Part shown: positions 16,408 to 25,004 of the stretch, one piece after another
How the letters are laid out: every line of letters begins with the position of its first letter
Numbering within the stretch: the stretch's first letter is position 1
Assembly: GCA_002438625.1 (NCBI GenBank)
Contig: DJPS01000044.1
Span: 1-37,005, forward strand
Length of the DNA stretch: 37,005 bases
Direction of reading: 5' to 3'
Source of the DNA: Christensenella sp. UBA6406
GTDB taxonomy: Bacteria; Bacillota; Clostridia; Christensenellales; UBA1242
Program-made: the position numbers and the translations under genes
The notes under the pieces: model-generated
What the model was told of the DNA's origin: nothing
Database searches by the model: none
The model's input: only the letters and a program-made list of their open reading frames with translations

Positions 16408-16524
16408 GTTCATACTTTGAATGATGAAACACTTATTTCTAAATGCAGTAATTAATTTTTAAGGTAATTAAGAATTATAAATATAATAGCAAAAAATTAA
16501 TAAAATTCAATATAAAAATGATGT

Positions 16525-16546
16525 GGGCGGTTTCCACCGCCCTTTC
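16525..16546 (+). terminator. Rho-independent terminator after serS
   Basis: GGGCGGT (16525-16531) pairs with ACCGCCC (16536-16542) around a 4-base loop and is followed by TTTCATTATAT. The arm is unusually GC-rich for this window. It separates serS from eno. Confidence 0.75.
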
Positions 16547-16604
16547 ATTATATAAAGATAAAAAATATAGATAAAATTTTAAATAAAAAAGGAAGTTAAT
16601 TTAA

Positions 16605-18020
16605 ATGAGTTTTTTAATTGAAAATGTTAAAGCTAGACAAATTTTAGATTCTAGGGGCAACCCTACGATTGAAGTTGATGTGCTTTTAAATGGTGGCATT
16701 ATGGGAAGGGCATCTGTTCCTTCTGGTGCATCAACGGGGATTTATGAGGCAGTTGAACTTAGGGATGGAGACAAAAAAGATTACAACGGCAAATCTGTTC
16801 ATAAAGCAGTGGCAAATGTTAATGGTGAAATTAAAGATGCTATATTTGGTTTTGACGCAAGCAAGCAAAGTGAGTTAGATGCTCTTTTGATAAAACTTGA
16901 TGGCACGCCAAACAAAGCAAGGCTTGGGGCTAATGCTATTTTGGGCGTTTCACTTGCTTCTGCTAGAGCTGTTGCAAAAGCAAATGGCATCCCACTATAT
17001 GATTATTTATCTTGCCTATTTTATGAAAACTATGATAAATCAGCCGTTAAGATAGCGGAAAATTGCATAAAAATTGATGAGGAAAAAGTGGACAGCAACG
17101 CAACTTGTGAAAAGCCACATTTTAACGCAACTATAAACATTAATGAAATTAGGCGTGCAAGATATTTTCAATCACTTCCCCGCCCTATGCTTAACATATT
17201 AAATGGCGGAAAACACGCAGACAATAGCGTAAACATTCAAGAGTTTATGATTGTACCAATGAAATGCGAGCCATTTAGCGAAGGGCTTAGAAAAAGTGTT
17301 GAAGTTTATTCTGCACTTAAATCAATTTTAAAGGCGGAAGGATTTTCAACCACAGTTGGAGATGAAGGCGGATTTGCACCTAATTTAAAAAGCGATGAAG
17401 ATGCACTAAAATATATTGTACAAGCAATAAAAAAAGCAGGTTACAAGCCTTATGAAGATTTTTGCATTGCCTTAGATATAGCAAGCAGTGAAATGAAGCA
17501 AGAAGCAATAAAAATAGGCAAAAATGATTGTTATTATTTTTGGAAGACTGACAAACTTTTCACAACTAATGAATTTATTGAATTACAGCAACATTTAATT
17601 GATTCTTATCCTATTTTCTCTATTGAAGATGGTTTAGGTGAAGAAGACTATGAAAACTGGACAAAAATGACCGCCATTTTAAATGGCAAAATTCAACTTG
17701 TTGGTGATGACCTTTTTGTAACAAATAAGGAAAGATTTAAAATGGGCATTGAAAATAAAATGGCAAATGCAATTTTAATTAAACCAAATCAAATAGGAAC
17801 ATTAAGCGAAACTTTTGAAACAATTAATTTAGCAAAACAAAATGGTTATGGAACAGTGATTTCTCACCGCAGTGGAGAAACGGATGACACATTTATTGCC
17901 GACTTAGCCGTAGCAACAGAAGCGTGTCAAATTAAAACGGGTGCCCCTGCCCGCATTGATAGAGTTTGCAAGTATAACAGACTTTTACAAATTGAAGAAG
18001 AATTGAAAGAAAATCAATAA
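16605..18020 (+). CDS. eno: enolase with an extra segment before the catalytic barrel
   Basis: 471 residues against about 430 for typical bacterial enolases. It interconverts 2-phosphoglycerate and phosphoenolpyruvate in glycolysis. Active-site elements are intact: SGASTG (40-45), H204 in GGKHADNS, E213 in QEFMI, E254 in VGDEGGFAPN, Mg ligands D291, E341 and D368, catalytic K393 in IKPNQIGT, and SHRSGETDD (420-428). The extra length lies at residues 137-190 (17013-17174), between LYDYLS and LPRPMLNILNGG, where other enolases have only a few residues. The insert is Asn/Lys/Glu-rich with two Cys and contains no stop codon. AAAGGAAG precedes the ATG, and a bidirectional terminator follows. Confidence 0.96.
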   Translation: MSFLIENVKARQILDSRGNPTIEVDVLLNGGIMGRASVPSGASTGIYEAVELRDGDKKDYNGKSVHKAVANVNGEIKDAIFGFDASKQSELDALLIKLDGTPNKARLGANAILGVSLASARAVAKANGIPLYDYLSCLFYENYDKSAVKIAENCIKIDEEKVDSNATCEKPHFNATININEIRRARYFQSLPRPMLNILNGGKHADNSVNIQEFMIVPMKCEPFSEGLRKSVEVYSALKSILKAEGFSTTVGDEGGFAPNLKSDEDALKYIVQAIKKAGYKPYEDFCIALDIASSEMKQEAIKIGKNDCYYFWKTDKLFTTNEFIELQQHLIDSYPIFSIEDGLGEEDYENWTKMTAILNGKIQLVGDDLFVTNKERFKMGIENKMANAILIKPNQIGTLSETFETINLAKQNGYGTVISHRSGETDDTFIADLAVATEACQIKTGAPARIDRVCKYNRLLQIEEELKENQ

Positions 18021-18084
18021 AAAGCAAAAAATATATATGTGCGTTAAATCTTATCATTGCAAATAACGCATTAAATAAACAAAA

Positions 18085-18130
18085 AAACATTGAAACCTAA
18101 TTTGTTAAGTTCCAATGTTTTTCTTTTTTG
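18085..18130. terminator. bidirectional terminator between eno and clpC
   Basis: ACATTGAAAC (18088-18097) and GTTCCAATGT (18109-18118) form a hairpin flanked by an A-run on the left and a T-run with TTTTTCTTTTTT on the right. It serves eno on the plus strand and could also serve clpC, which ends at 18231 on the minus strand. Confidence 0.7.
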
Positions 18131-18230
18131 AAAATATGTTAAAATTGAATAATGAACAAATAGTTAATTAATAAATTAAATCAATTTTGATATAATAATT
18201 AAATTTTATATAACTTTAAATTGCATCATT

Positions 18231-20678
18231 TTATACGCAGACTGGCTCAGTTAATTGAAGTTTTCCATTTTCACCAGTAACTAATATTTCTCCGCCACCA
18301 GCAAATTTACCTTTCAATATTTCATCTGCCAATTTATCTTCAATTTCCTTTTGGATGTAACGTTTTAATGGTCTTGCACCATAATTATAATCGCAACCAT
18401 TTTCAACAATCACTTGAAGAGCCTTTTCATCTAACTTCAATTCTATATTTTGATTTTTCAATCTCTTATTCAAATTATTTATAATAATTGTTGCAATTTT
18501 TGCCATTTCTTGCTTGTTTAATTTATGGAAAACAACAATAGCATCAAAACGATTGATAAGTTCAGGTTTCATATGCTTCTTTAATTCTTCAAGCATAATT
18601 TCCTTATTCTTTTCGTAATCTTCCGCTTCACTTTCTGTCTTTTCCTTGTTGTCTTTAAAGCCCAAATCAATAGGTTTGTTAATCTTGTTTGCACCAATAT
18701 TTGAAGTTGCAATAATTATGCAATTTTTAAAATTGACAACTCTGCCCTTGCTATCAGTCAACCTACCATCATCCAAAAGTTGAAGTAGTACATTTAAAAC
18801 ATCTGGGTGTGCCTTTTCTATTTCATCAAACAACACAACACTATATGGTTTTCTCCTAACTTGCTCAGTTAATTGACCGCCATCATCGTGTCCAACATAT
18901 CCAGGTGGAGCACCTATAAGTTTAGCAACGCTATGACTTTCCATATATTCACTCATATCTATTCTTATAAGTGATTTCTCACTATCAAACATTGCTTCCG
19001 CCAATGCTTTGCACAACTCTGTCTTACCCACACCCGTTTGACCTAAGAATAAGAAACTTCCAATCGGTCTCTTGCTATCTGAAATGCCTATCCTACTTCT
19101 TCTTAATGCCCTTGACACTTCTTCAACTGCTTCATTTTGACCTATAACTCTCTTATGCAAAATATCTTCCAAATTGTTAAGCCTTTCCATTTCCGTTTCA
19201 TTAAGTTTAGCAACAGGAATACCTGTCCATTTTGCCACAACTTCAGCAACATCACTCTCTTTTATAACTGGTTTATCCGCATTTTTATCGGCTGAATTAT
19301 TCAAATTATTATTTAAATTGCTATTTGTATTATTGTTATCATAATTTCCCGCACTTTCATCTTTTTTACCAAATGCTCCACCATTTAATTTAACTTTTGC
19401 GTGGCTTGATGCCTCATCAATTAAATCAATCGCTTTATCTGGTAAATTCCTATCTGTAATGTATCTATCACTTAATTCAACCGCACTTTTAATTGCTTCA
19501 TCAGTGATTGTAACATTATGATATTTTTCATAGGATGCCCTTATACCTTGCAAAATTTTAATGCTATCTTCTATGCTAGGTGGGTCAACCATAACTGGTT
19601 GGAACCTTCTTTCTAGAGCCTTATCCTTTTCAATGAACTTTCTATATTCATCAATCGTTGTTGCACCTATTGTTTGCATCTCACCCCTTGCAAGATATGG
19701 TTTTAACATATCAGCAGGACTAATTTCGCCCTTTTCACCGCTTGCTTGCACAAGTGTGTGAATTTCATCTATAAATACAATTATGCTCTTATCACTTATA
19801 ATTGCTTCAATGGCTTTTTTCAATTTTTCTTCCATTGAACCCCTATATTTTGTGCCCGCCATTAATGAGCCAAGTTCAAGTGAAAATATCTTTTTACCTT
19901 TAAGTGCATCAGGCACTTCGCCCTTAACAATTCTTAAAGCAAGCCCTTCCGCTATTGCACTTTTGCCCACGCCCGCATCACCAATCAAAATAGGGTTATT
20001 CTTTGTCTTTCTGCACAAGATTTCAATAGCACGCTCAATTTCGCTATCTCTGCCAATTATTGCATCAATTTTACCTTGCCTTGCCCTTTCAGTTAAATCT
20101 ATACCCAAATCTTTTAAAGCCTCAGGTAAATTAGCATTATAAGATGCAGAATCACCATTTTCCTCATTATTTAAATCTGATGAATTATAAGAATTATTTG
20201 TTGCAAAAACACTTTGTCTTTCTTCTTTTTCTTCGTCTATATTTTCTTTAAATAAGGCAAGTAATTTTTCTTTTATATCTTCAATACTTACGCCAAACTC
20301 ACTTTCAATAACTTGACTTGCCTCGCAATCCCTATTTGAAACAATAGCATACAATAAATGCTCTGTGCTTATTGCCCCCGCATTTAACTCGTTAGCTACC
20401 ATTCCAGCGGTTGCAATGATAGATGTTGCTCCTTGCGACAAATCCATAAGTCCAGTACCAAAAGTTGGCATTGTAATGTTGTTTATATATGACCATAACC
20501 TACCAGCAGTTATGCCGTAGGCACGCAAGACATTGCTTGCAACTCCGCTAGAAACACTAGCAAGTCCATAAAGGATGTTTAACGATGTTATAGCACTACC
20601 AAATGAACTTACCGCACTACTTTCTGCCTCTTGCAAAACCTTTTGCGTGCTTCTTGTAATTTTTAATCCGTTATACAT
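18231..20678 (-). CDS. clpC: ClpC-type AAA+ unfoldase lacking a recognisable M-domain
   Basis: 815 residues. It is a hexameric Hsp100 unfoldase that feeds substrates to ClpP. Two Clp_N repeats occupy about 1-145. AAA1 has Walker A GDAGVGKS (233-240) and Walker B VFIDEIH (301-307). AAA2 has Walker A GQTGVGKT (546-553) and Walker B VVLFDEIEKAH (614-624). An LGF tripeptide (672-674) is the ClpP-docking loop. Between AAA1 (ending SSHAKVKLNGG) and VIKESDVAEVVAKWTG, the coiled-coil M-domain expected in ClpC is replaced by an Asn-rich low-complexity linker (about 433-470). AAGGAGG precedes the ATG. The gene follows ctsR with a 136-base gap and no separate CtsR box, so it is likely co-transcribed. 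Confidence 0.93.
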   Translation of the reverse strand: MYNGLKITRSTQKVLQEAESSAVSSFGSAITSLNILYGLASVSSGVASNVLRAYGITAGRLWSYINNITMPTFGTGLMDLSQGATSIIATAGMVANELNAGAISTEHLLYAIVSNRDCEASQVIESEFGVSIEDIKEKLLALFKENIDEEKEERQSVFATNNSYNSSDLNNEENGDSASYNANLPEALKDLGIDLTERARQGKIDAIIGRDSEIERAIEILCRKTKNNPILIGDAGVGKSAIAEGLALRIVKGEVPDALKGKKIFSLELGSLMAGTKYRGSMEEKLKKAIEAIISDKSIIVFIDEIHTLVQASGEKGEISPADMLKPYLARGEMQTIGATTIDEYRKFIEKDKALERRFQPVMVDPPSIEDSIKILQGIRASYEKYHNVTITDEAIKSAVELSDRYITDRNLPDKAIDLIDEASSHAKVKLNGGAFGKKDESAGNYDNNNTNSNLNNNLNNSADKNADKPVIKESDVAEVVAKWTGIPVAKLNETEMERLNNLEDILHKRVIGQNEAVEEVSRALRRSRIGISDSKRPIGSFLFLGQTGVGKTELCKALAEAMFDSEKSLIRIDMSEYMESHSVAKLIGAPPGYVGHDDGGQLTEQVRRKPYSVVLFDEIEKAHPDVLNVLLQLLDDGRLTDSKGRVVNFKNCIIIATSNIGANKINKPIDLGFKDNKEKTESEAEDYEKNKEIMLEELKKHMKPELINRFDAIVVFHKLNKQEMAKIATIIINNLNKRLKNQNIELKLDEKALQVIVENGCDYNYGARPLKRYIQKEIEDKLADEILKGKFAGGGEILVTGENGKLQLTEPVCV

Positions 20679-20814
20679 ATCTCTATCCTCCTTGAATTTT
20701 TATTTTTCCTTCATTTAATTTATTGATTTAATAATTTTTATGTTTTTTAATAAAATCTTAAACTTATATTTAAAATTTTTCACTTATTTAGTTTATTTTA
20801 AACTGCTACTTTAT

Positions 20815-21276
20815 CTAATGATGACGTTTTGAAAGCTCTATAAAAATATTTTTCAAAATTTGACTTCTTAGTTTATCATCAATATTTATAGGATTAGCAA
20901 GTGATTTTGGAGAAACGGCAGACAATATTATATTTTCTTCCATCTCATCTATCACTCCACTTTCAAGCAAATTTGCCATTATTTGCTTAGCAGATTTAAA
21001 ATCAATAGGCTTTTTTAATCTATTTTGAATTAAATTCTTCAAACAATCATTATCTTCAAAATCTAACTTGATTAGCCTAATGTAACCACTGCCTCCACGT
21101 TGCGAAATAACTTCAAATCCCCTATCAGTCGTAAACCTTGTCGCAAGAACATAGTTAATTTGACTTGGTGCACAATTAAAGAAATTTGCAAGTTCATTTC
21201 TACTTAAATCTATGTTGTCATCCGTTTTTAATGCATCTAAAATAAACTTTTCTATCACATCACTTATGTTTGCCAT
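20815..21276 (-). CDS. ctsR: transcriptional repressor CtsR
   Basis: 153 residues, the normal length. It represses class III heat-shock genes. The N-terminal winged helix-turn-helix shows NISDVIEKFI, FFNCAPSQINYVLATRFT and the glycine-rich wing QRGGSGYIRL (about 59-68), the conserved DNA-contacting and heat-sensing loop. The C-terminal dimerisation/McsB-binding domain follows. A matching CtsR operator and a consensus promoter lie directly upstream, indicating autoregulation of ctsR-clpC. The mcsA and mcsB genes that usually lie between ctsR and clpC are absent here. AAAGGAGGG precedes the ATG. Confidence 0.95.
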   Translation of the reverse strand: MANISDVIEKFILDALKTDDNIDLSRNELANFFNCAPSQINYVLATRFTTDRGFEVISQRGGSGYIRLIKLDFEDNDCLKNLIQNRLKKPIDFKSAKQIMANLLESGVIDEMEENIILSAVSPKSLANPINIDDKLRSQILKNIFIELSKRHH

Positions 21277-21320
21277 TTCTCACCCTCCTTTAACTTTATC
21301 GTCAAATACAATTTTATTAG

Positions 21321-21337
21321 TTTGACTTTCTTTAACC
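21321..21337 (-). promoter_or_regulatory. CtsR operator
   Basis: On the minus strand GGTTAAA-GAA-AGTCAAA matches the tandem heptad CtsR box (A/GGTCAAA NAN A/GGTCAAA), with one change in the first heptad. It begins 3 bases downstream of the -10, where bound repressor would block initiation. Confidence 0.85.
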
Positions 21338-21340
21338 TTT

Positions 21341-21368
21341 ATTATACACATAAAAAAATTAATGTCAA
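21341..21368 (-). promoter_or_regulatory. sigma-A promoter of ctsR-clpC
   Basis: On the minus strand TTGACA (21363-21368), a 16-base spacer and TATAAT (21341-21346): perfect hexamers with the CtsR box immediately downstream. Confidence 0.85.
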
Positions 21369-21480
21369 GCATTTTTGATAAATTTTTAAAAATTTTTTCA
21401 AAGTAACAAACCATTAACATTCTACGCCAATTTACTTGTGTATATAGGAAAAGATTTTAACTTTATATTTTTTAGTTTCA

Positions 21481-21741
21481 CTATCTAAACGGGGTTATAG
21501 AATAAGAAGATCTATCGCTAAAAACTTTGTAGAAACCAACAAAAGAAGAAAATCTTCTACGCTTAAAAATTTGCATTGCCTTTTGATAGTCATTTATATT
21601 TAATTTTACAGAAATGCCACACGCAATCATTGCCTGCTTTGGAGTGTTTACAATGCGGGCGTTGACTTTGTAGGATAAAAGAATGCTATAAAAAGCCATT
21701 GTTTCTGTTTTGTTTCTAAATATTGCAAGTAAATAAATCAT
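21481..21741 (-). CDS. DUF3343 (putative Se/S carrier-like) protein
   Basis: 86 residues. It begins MIYLLAIFRNKTETMAFY and contains VNTPKQAMIACGISVKL with Cys41, matching small DUF3343 proteins described as putative selenium/sulfur carriers. It is divergent from a cysteine-desulfurase-like gene that starts 258 bases away, a pairing seen with selenium or sulfur trafficking genes elsewhere. No selD or yedF is visible in the window, so the role is inferred. The C-terminus is basic and extends beyond the short family core. Confidence 0.75.
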   Translation of the reverse strand: MIYLLAIFRNKTETMAFYSILLSYKVNARIVNTPKQAMIACGISVKLNINDYQKAMQIFKRRRFSSFVGFYKVFSDRSSYSITPFR

Positions 21742-21909
21742 TTAAATCACCGCCCTTTTATATTCTTTTGTAAATAACATTTTTATTTAATTTTATTTTA
21801 AATTAGTAAATTAAAATAAATTATAAAATTAAATTAAAAAAATTTTATATAATTTCAATTTTTGCTTTTAATCTATAATTAAACAATTAAAAAGTATAAA
21901 ATTTAAATT

Positions 21910-21938
21910 TTGATAGAAAAAAGTGTTCACACTATATT
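21910..21938 (+). promoter_or_regulatory. promoter of the class V aminotransferase gene
   Basis: TTGATA (21910-21915), a 17-base spacer and TATATT (21933-21938), about 60 bases before the start codon at 21999, which is preceded by AAAAGGA. Confidence 0.65.
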
Positions 21939-21998
21939 TTATTAAGACATAAATATAATTGTGAATAAATTTGTTAAGACTAAAAGGATTTAGAATTT

Positions 21999-23147
21999 AT
22001 GATATATTTAGATAATGCAAGTACAACATTAAAAAAGCCTTTTTGCGTTTATAAAGCGGTTTTTAAAGCAATGCTAAGATACAACGCAAATGCAGGGCGA
22101 AGTGGACACGATTTAAGCGTTAAAGCAGGTTATGAAGTTTACAAAGCAAGAGAGACAGTTGCTACCCTTTTTAATTGCAATGGTGAACATATAATTTTTA
22201 CAAGCGGATGCACGGAAGCATTGAATCTTGCCATTTTGGGCAGTGTTAAAGAAGGTGGACATATCATCACAAGTGCATATGAACACAATTCAGTTCTTAG
22301 AGTTTTAAAGCATTTAGAAAAAGAAGGCAAAATTACCTTTACAATAATTAAACCGCAACAAAATGGACAAATTAACACTAACAGTTTTGAAAAAGCAATA
22401 AATGATAAAACTTATATGATTATTGTAAATCATATTTCAAATGTTTTGGGAGTAAAAATTGATATTGAAAAATTAGGCGAAATTGCAAAAGCACACAATT
22501 TAACTTTTCTGGTTGACTCAGCACAATCAGCAGGACACGAAAGCATAGATATGAAAAAATGCAATATATCAATGCTTGCTTTTGCGGGGCATAAGGGCTT
22601 GCTTGGATTGTCTGGGGTTGGTGGTCTTGCCATATCTAGTGAAAGCATTAACAGCATAAATTTAAAGCCAATTAAATTTGGTGGCACAGGAATGAATAGT
22701 GAAGAAATTGACCCACCCGTTGTTATGCCTGAAAGTTTTGAATGTGGCACCCTTCCACTTGTCAATATTGTTAGTTTGCGTGCGGGAATAGAATATGTAC
22801 AAAAGCACTTTAAAACAATTAATGAGAAAATAAAGTATTTATCAATGCAATTAATTGATAGACTTAAGACAAACGAAAACATAACACTTTACACACCTAC
22901 AAATTGCTTTAACGGGGTTGTTGCATTTAATGTTAAAGGTTATAGTTCTATGGAAGTGTGCGATTATTTAAACGAAAAACATAAAATATGCGTGCGAAGT
23001 GGACTAACTTGTGCCCCCATTGTCCATCAAGTTTTAGGCACGACAAACTGCGGTGTGGTGCGTGTTTCTATTGCTCATTACAATAAAAAATCTCATATTG
23101 ATAAACTTATTAAAGCCTTAAAAGAATTAGAAAAAAGGCAAAATTAA
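21999..23147 (+). CDS. cysteine desulfurase family protein (class V aminotransferase fold)
   Basis: 382 residues. It is a PLP-dependent enzyme of fold type I, likely removing sulfur (or selenium) from cysteine or selenocysteine. Visible features are MIYLDNASTT at the N-terminus, TSGCTEALNLAI (69-80), the cofactor Asp in FLVDSAQSAGH, the PLP Lys in AFAGHKGLLGLSGVGG, and the acceptor Cys in VRSGLTCAPIVHQVLGT near the C-terminus. The latter matches the subgroup typified by E. faecalis EF2568 rather than IscS or SufS. The divergent DUF3343 neighbour supports a role in selenium or sulfur transfer. No iscU or sufU is adjacent. Confidence 0.88.
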   Translation: MIYLDNASTTLKKPFCVYKAVFKAMLRYNANAGRSGHDLSVKAGYEVYKARETVATLFNCNGEHIIFTSGCTEALNLAILGSVKEGGHIITSAYEHNSVLRVLKHLEKEGKITFTIIKPQQNGQINTNSFEKAINDKTYMIIVNHISNVLGVKIDIEKLGEIAKAHNLTFLVDSAQSAGHESIDMKKCNISMLAFAGHKGLLGLSGVGGLAISSESINSINLKPIKFGGTGMNSEEIDPPVVMPESFECGTLPLVNIVSLRAGIEYVQKHFKTINEKIKYLSMQLIDRLKTNENITLYTPTNCFNGVVAFNVKGYSSMEVCDYLNEKHKICVRSGLTCAPIVHQVLGTTNCGVVRVSIAHYNKKSHIDKLIKALKELEKRQN

Positions 23148-23232
23148 ATTAAAATAATTTAATCACTTCACCTTTTCCTATAATTAATGCTATAAATTTT
23201 GTTAGAATTTGAAATTAATTAATTTAATTAAA

Positions 23233-24393
23233 TTAAATTTTCATCAACCTCTGCTCGTTTGTTGAAAAATCTAAAACTGCAAGATTGATTGCACTTGCGA
23301 CAATGTGAGCCCCAAGTTCAACCATTGAATCTATCTCTTTTGGAGCAACAAGCAAGTTTCTACACTTATTTGAAATTGTTTTGCTATCATCTATCCCGAC
23401 TTCGCTCATTGTTGACAATATTTCACTCACTATTGTTTCAACCCTTACAACAAATGGGATGCCGATGGCAAGTGTTGGACATTTTAAATATGGTGCATTT
23501 ATAAGCGTTCCTTGCCTTCCTATTGCCCCGCCAGCAACCAAACCGCTATCAGAAATTTGAATTGATGTACCTATACGATTTAAACTTGATGAGCATAATG
23601 AATCAATCAATATAACCACATCAGGTTCAGCAATATCTTTTATTCCTTTTGTTAATTTTGCCGTGTCTATGCCCGTTTTACCAAAAACACTTGTCTTTAC
23701 CGCTTGCAATATATTTTGAGATTGATGCATGTTTATTTCATTGCTAAAATTGTATGCATATCTTTTTTTGCAATTTCTATCTGTAAAAGAATGTATATAC
23801 ACATTTTTTGGTAAATCATCAAATGCCACACCACTTTCATACGCATCCATTATTGCCCTATCTCGTTCGGTCAAGCGAACATCACTGCAAACATCATCTA
23901 ATACATTACCCGTTTTTTGTGCATAAATTTTTGATATTTTAGCATTTAAATTTTCTTGACATAATCTTATATTTCGCTCGTTAAATTTAGCATTATTAAA
24001 AGACTTCCGCTTATCATTAACGACTTCATCACTAAAAGGTGTTGTAATAAGGTTAGAAAATACGGAAGCACCCAACGAATCGCTTACAATATTTTCATTA
24101 CCCAAACAAACCACAAGAACTTTATAATTTTGCTTGTTTGTTATCTTTTTTATTTTATATCGCAAATATGATGCCACTTGCTCAATGATGTATTCATACA
24201 CAACTGGGGCAAGTGAATGCAAATTAGGACAATCTAACAAATAATATTCACCCTTCGCTTTGCCATAATATTTTTCCTTTTTTACGCTATCTATTTTAAC
24301 TATTGATTCAAAACAACCAAAATCTAGTTTATTTTCTTTTGCTTTCATATTTGAAGTTACACATTCTCGTGCTATATCTGTATATTTAACCAT
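23233..24393 (-). CDS. gpr: germination protease GPR with an enlarged inter-Asp segment
   Basis: 386 residues. GPR degrades small acid-soluble spore proteins during germination and is made as a zymogen in the forespore. The two conserved Asp residues are visible as D105 (VVCLGNENIVSDSLG) and D264 (VVILIDSLCSS). TSIQISDSGL (276-285) and LAIGIPFVVRVETI (308-321) are further family signatures. The segment between the two Asp residues is about 159 residues, roughly 75 more than I expect for the family; the insert spans about 118-232 and is charged and helical. The gene is divergent from rpsT, a neighbour often seen in spore formers. AAAGGATGG precedes the ATG. I could not confirm a sigma-F or sigma-G promoter. 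Confidence 0.9.
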   Translation of the reverse strand: MVKYTDIARECVTSNMKAKENKLDFGCFESIVKIDSVKKEKYYGKAKGEYYLLDCPNLHSLAPVVYEYIIEQVASYLRYKIKKITNKQNYKVLVVCLGNENIVSDSLGASVFSNLITTPFSDEVVNDKRKSFNNAKFNERNIRLCQENLNAKISKIYAQKTGNVLDDVCSDVRLTERDRAIMDAYESGVAFDDLPKNVYIHSFTDRNCKKRYAYNFSNEINMHQSQNILQAVKTSVFGKTGIDTAKLTKGIKDIAEPDVVILIDSLCSSSLNRIGTSIQISDSGLVAGGAIGRQGTLINAPYLKCPTLAIGIPFVVRVETIVSEILSTMSEVGIDDSKTISNKCRNLLVAPKEIDSMVELGAHIVASAINLAVLDFSTNEQRLMKI

Positions 24394-24483
24394 AGTTCAA
24401 AACCATCCTTTACACTTTTATGAATATATAAAGTTGCATTATAATTCATTTTCAAATTTATTATGTGATTTTTCAAAAAAATC

Positions 24484-24512
24484 TTGCATTTTATTTTTTG
24501 TTGTGCTATAAT
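24484..24512 (+). promoter_or_regulatory. promoter of rpsT
   Basis: TTGCAT (24484-24489), a 17-base spacer and TATAAT (24507-24512), about 35 bases before the start codon. Confidence 0.75.
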
Positions 24513-24547
24513 ATATCAGTAAAATATTAAATGTAAGGAGAAAAGTC

Positions 24548-24817
24548 GTGCCAAATATTAAATCTGCAAAGAAAAGAGTTCTTGTTGCTGAAAAGAAAAC
24601 ACTTGAAAACAGAATGATTAAAAGCAAAATAGCAACTCTTACAAAAAAAGTTAAAACTTTGGTATCTAACAATCAAATTGATGAGGCAGAAAAACTTCTT
24701 CCAGAAGTTGTTGCATATATTGATTCTGCAGCAAACAAAGGCGTAATTCACCAAAATAATGCTGCAAGAAAGGTATCAAACATTACTAAACTTGTAAACG
24801 ATGCAAAAAATGCATAA
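24548..24817 (+). CDS. rpsT: 30S ribosomal protein bS20
   Basis: 89 residues, the normal length. It binds 16S rRNA early in small-subunit assembly. It begins (M)PNIKSAKKRVLVAEKK and has the C-terminal KGVIHQNNAARKVSNITKLVN signature. The start codon is GTG (24548-24550), seven bases after AAGGAGA; a non-ATG start is common for this gene and is linked to autoregulation in other bacteria. It is transcribed alone from the promoter at 24484-24512 and ends at a candidate terminator near 24854-24898. Confidence 0.96.
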   Translation: MPNIKSAKKRVLVAEKKTLENRMIKSKIATLTKKVKTLVSNNQIDEAEKLLPEVVAYIDSAANKGVIHQNNAARKVSNITKLVNDAKNA

Positions 24818-24847
24818 TTATTAAAATCTTTATTTAAAGAAAGAACA

Positions 24848-24904
24848 AAAAATAGCAGTTATATAAATTTGTAAATTTTACACTTTTATGACACTGCTTT
24901 TTTG
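24848..24904 (+). terminator. candidate terminator of rpsT
   Basis: AAAAAATAGCAGT pairs with ACTGCTTTTTT (core arms 24854-24859 and 24893-24898) around a long AT-rich loop that itself can fold, followed by TTTTTTG. The core stem is short, so the call is moderate. Confidence 0.5.
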
Positions 24905-25004
24905 TTGCTATTTACATTTAACTAATTTATTGCCGTTTAATCTTCATTCTTTAACCATAAAACACTTTCTTTAATAGGCAACCATTTCTGCTATTTACTT
25001 AAAA

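Noticed and set aside
23148..23232. AT-only palindromic stretch between the convergent desulfurase and gpr genes
   Set aside because: No GC-containing stem or clear U-run, so it does not qualify as a terminator; base composition explains it.
24394..24480. Possible sigma-F/sigma-G promoter upstream of gpr (CATAAAA as -10)
   Set aside because: No -35 element with correct sequence and spacing; the match is too weak to report.
24527..24754. 75-residue minus-strand frame opposite rpsT
   Set aside because: Shadow of bS20 with Cys/Phe-rich composition and no ribosome-binding site.
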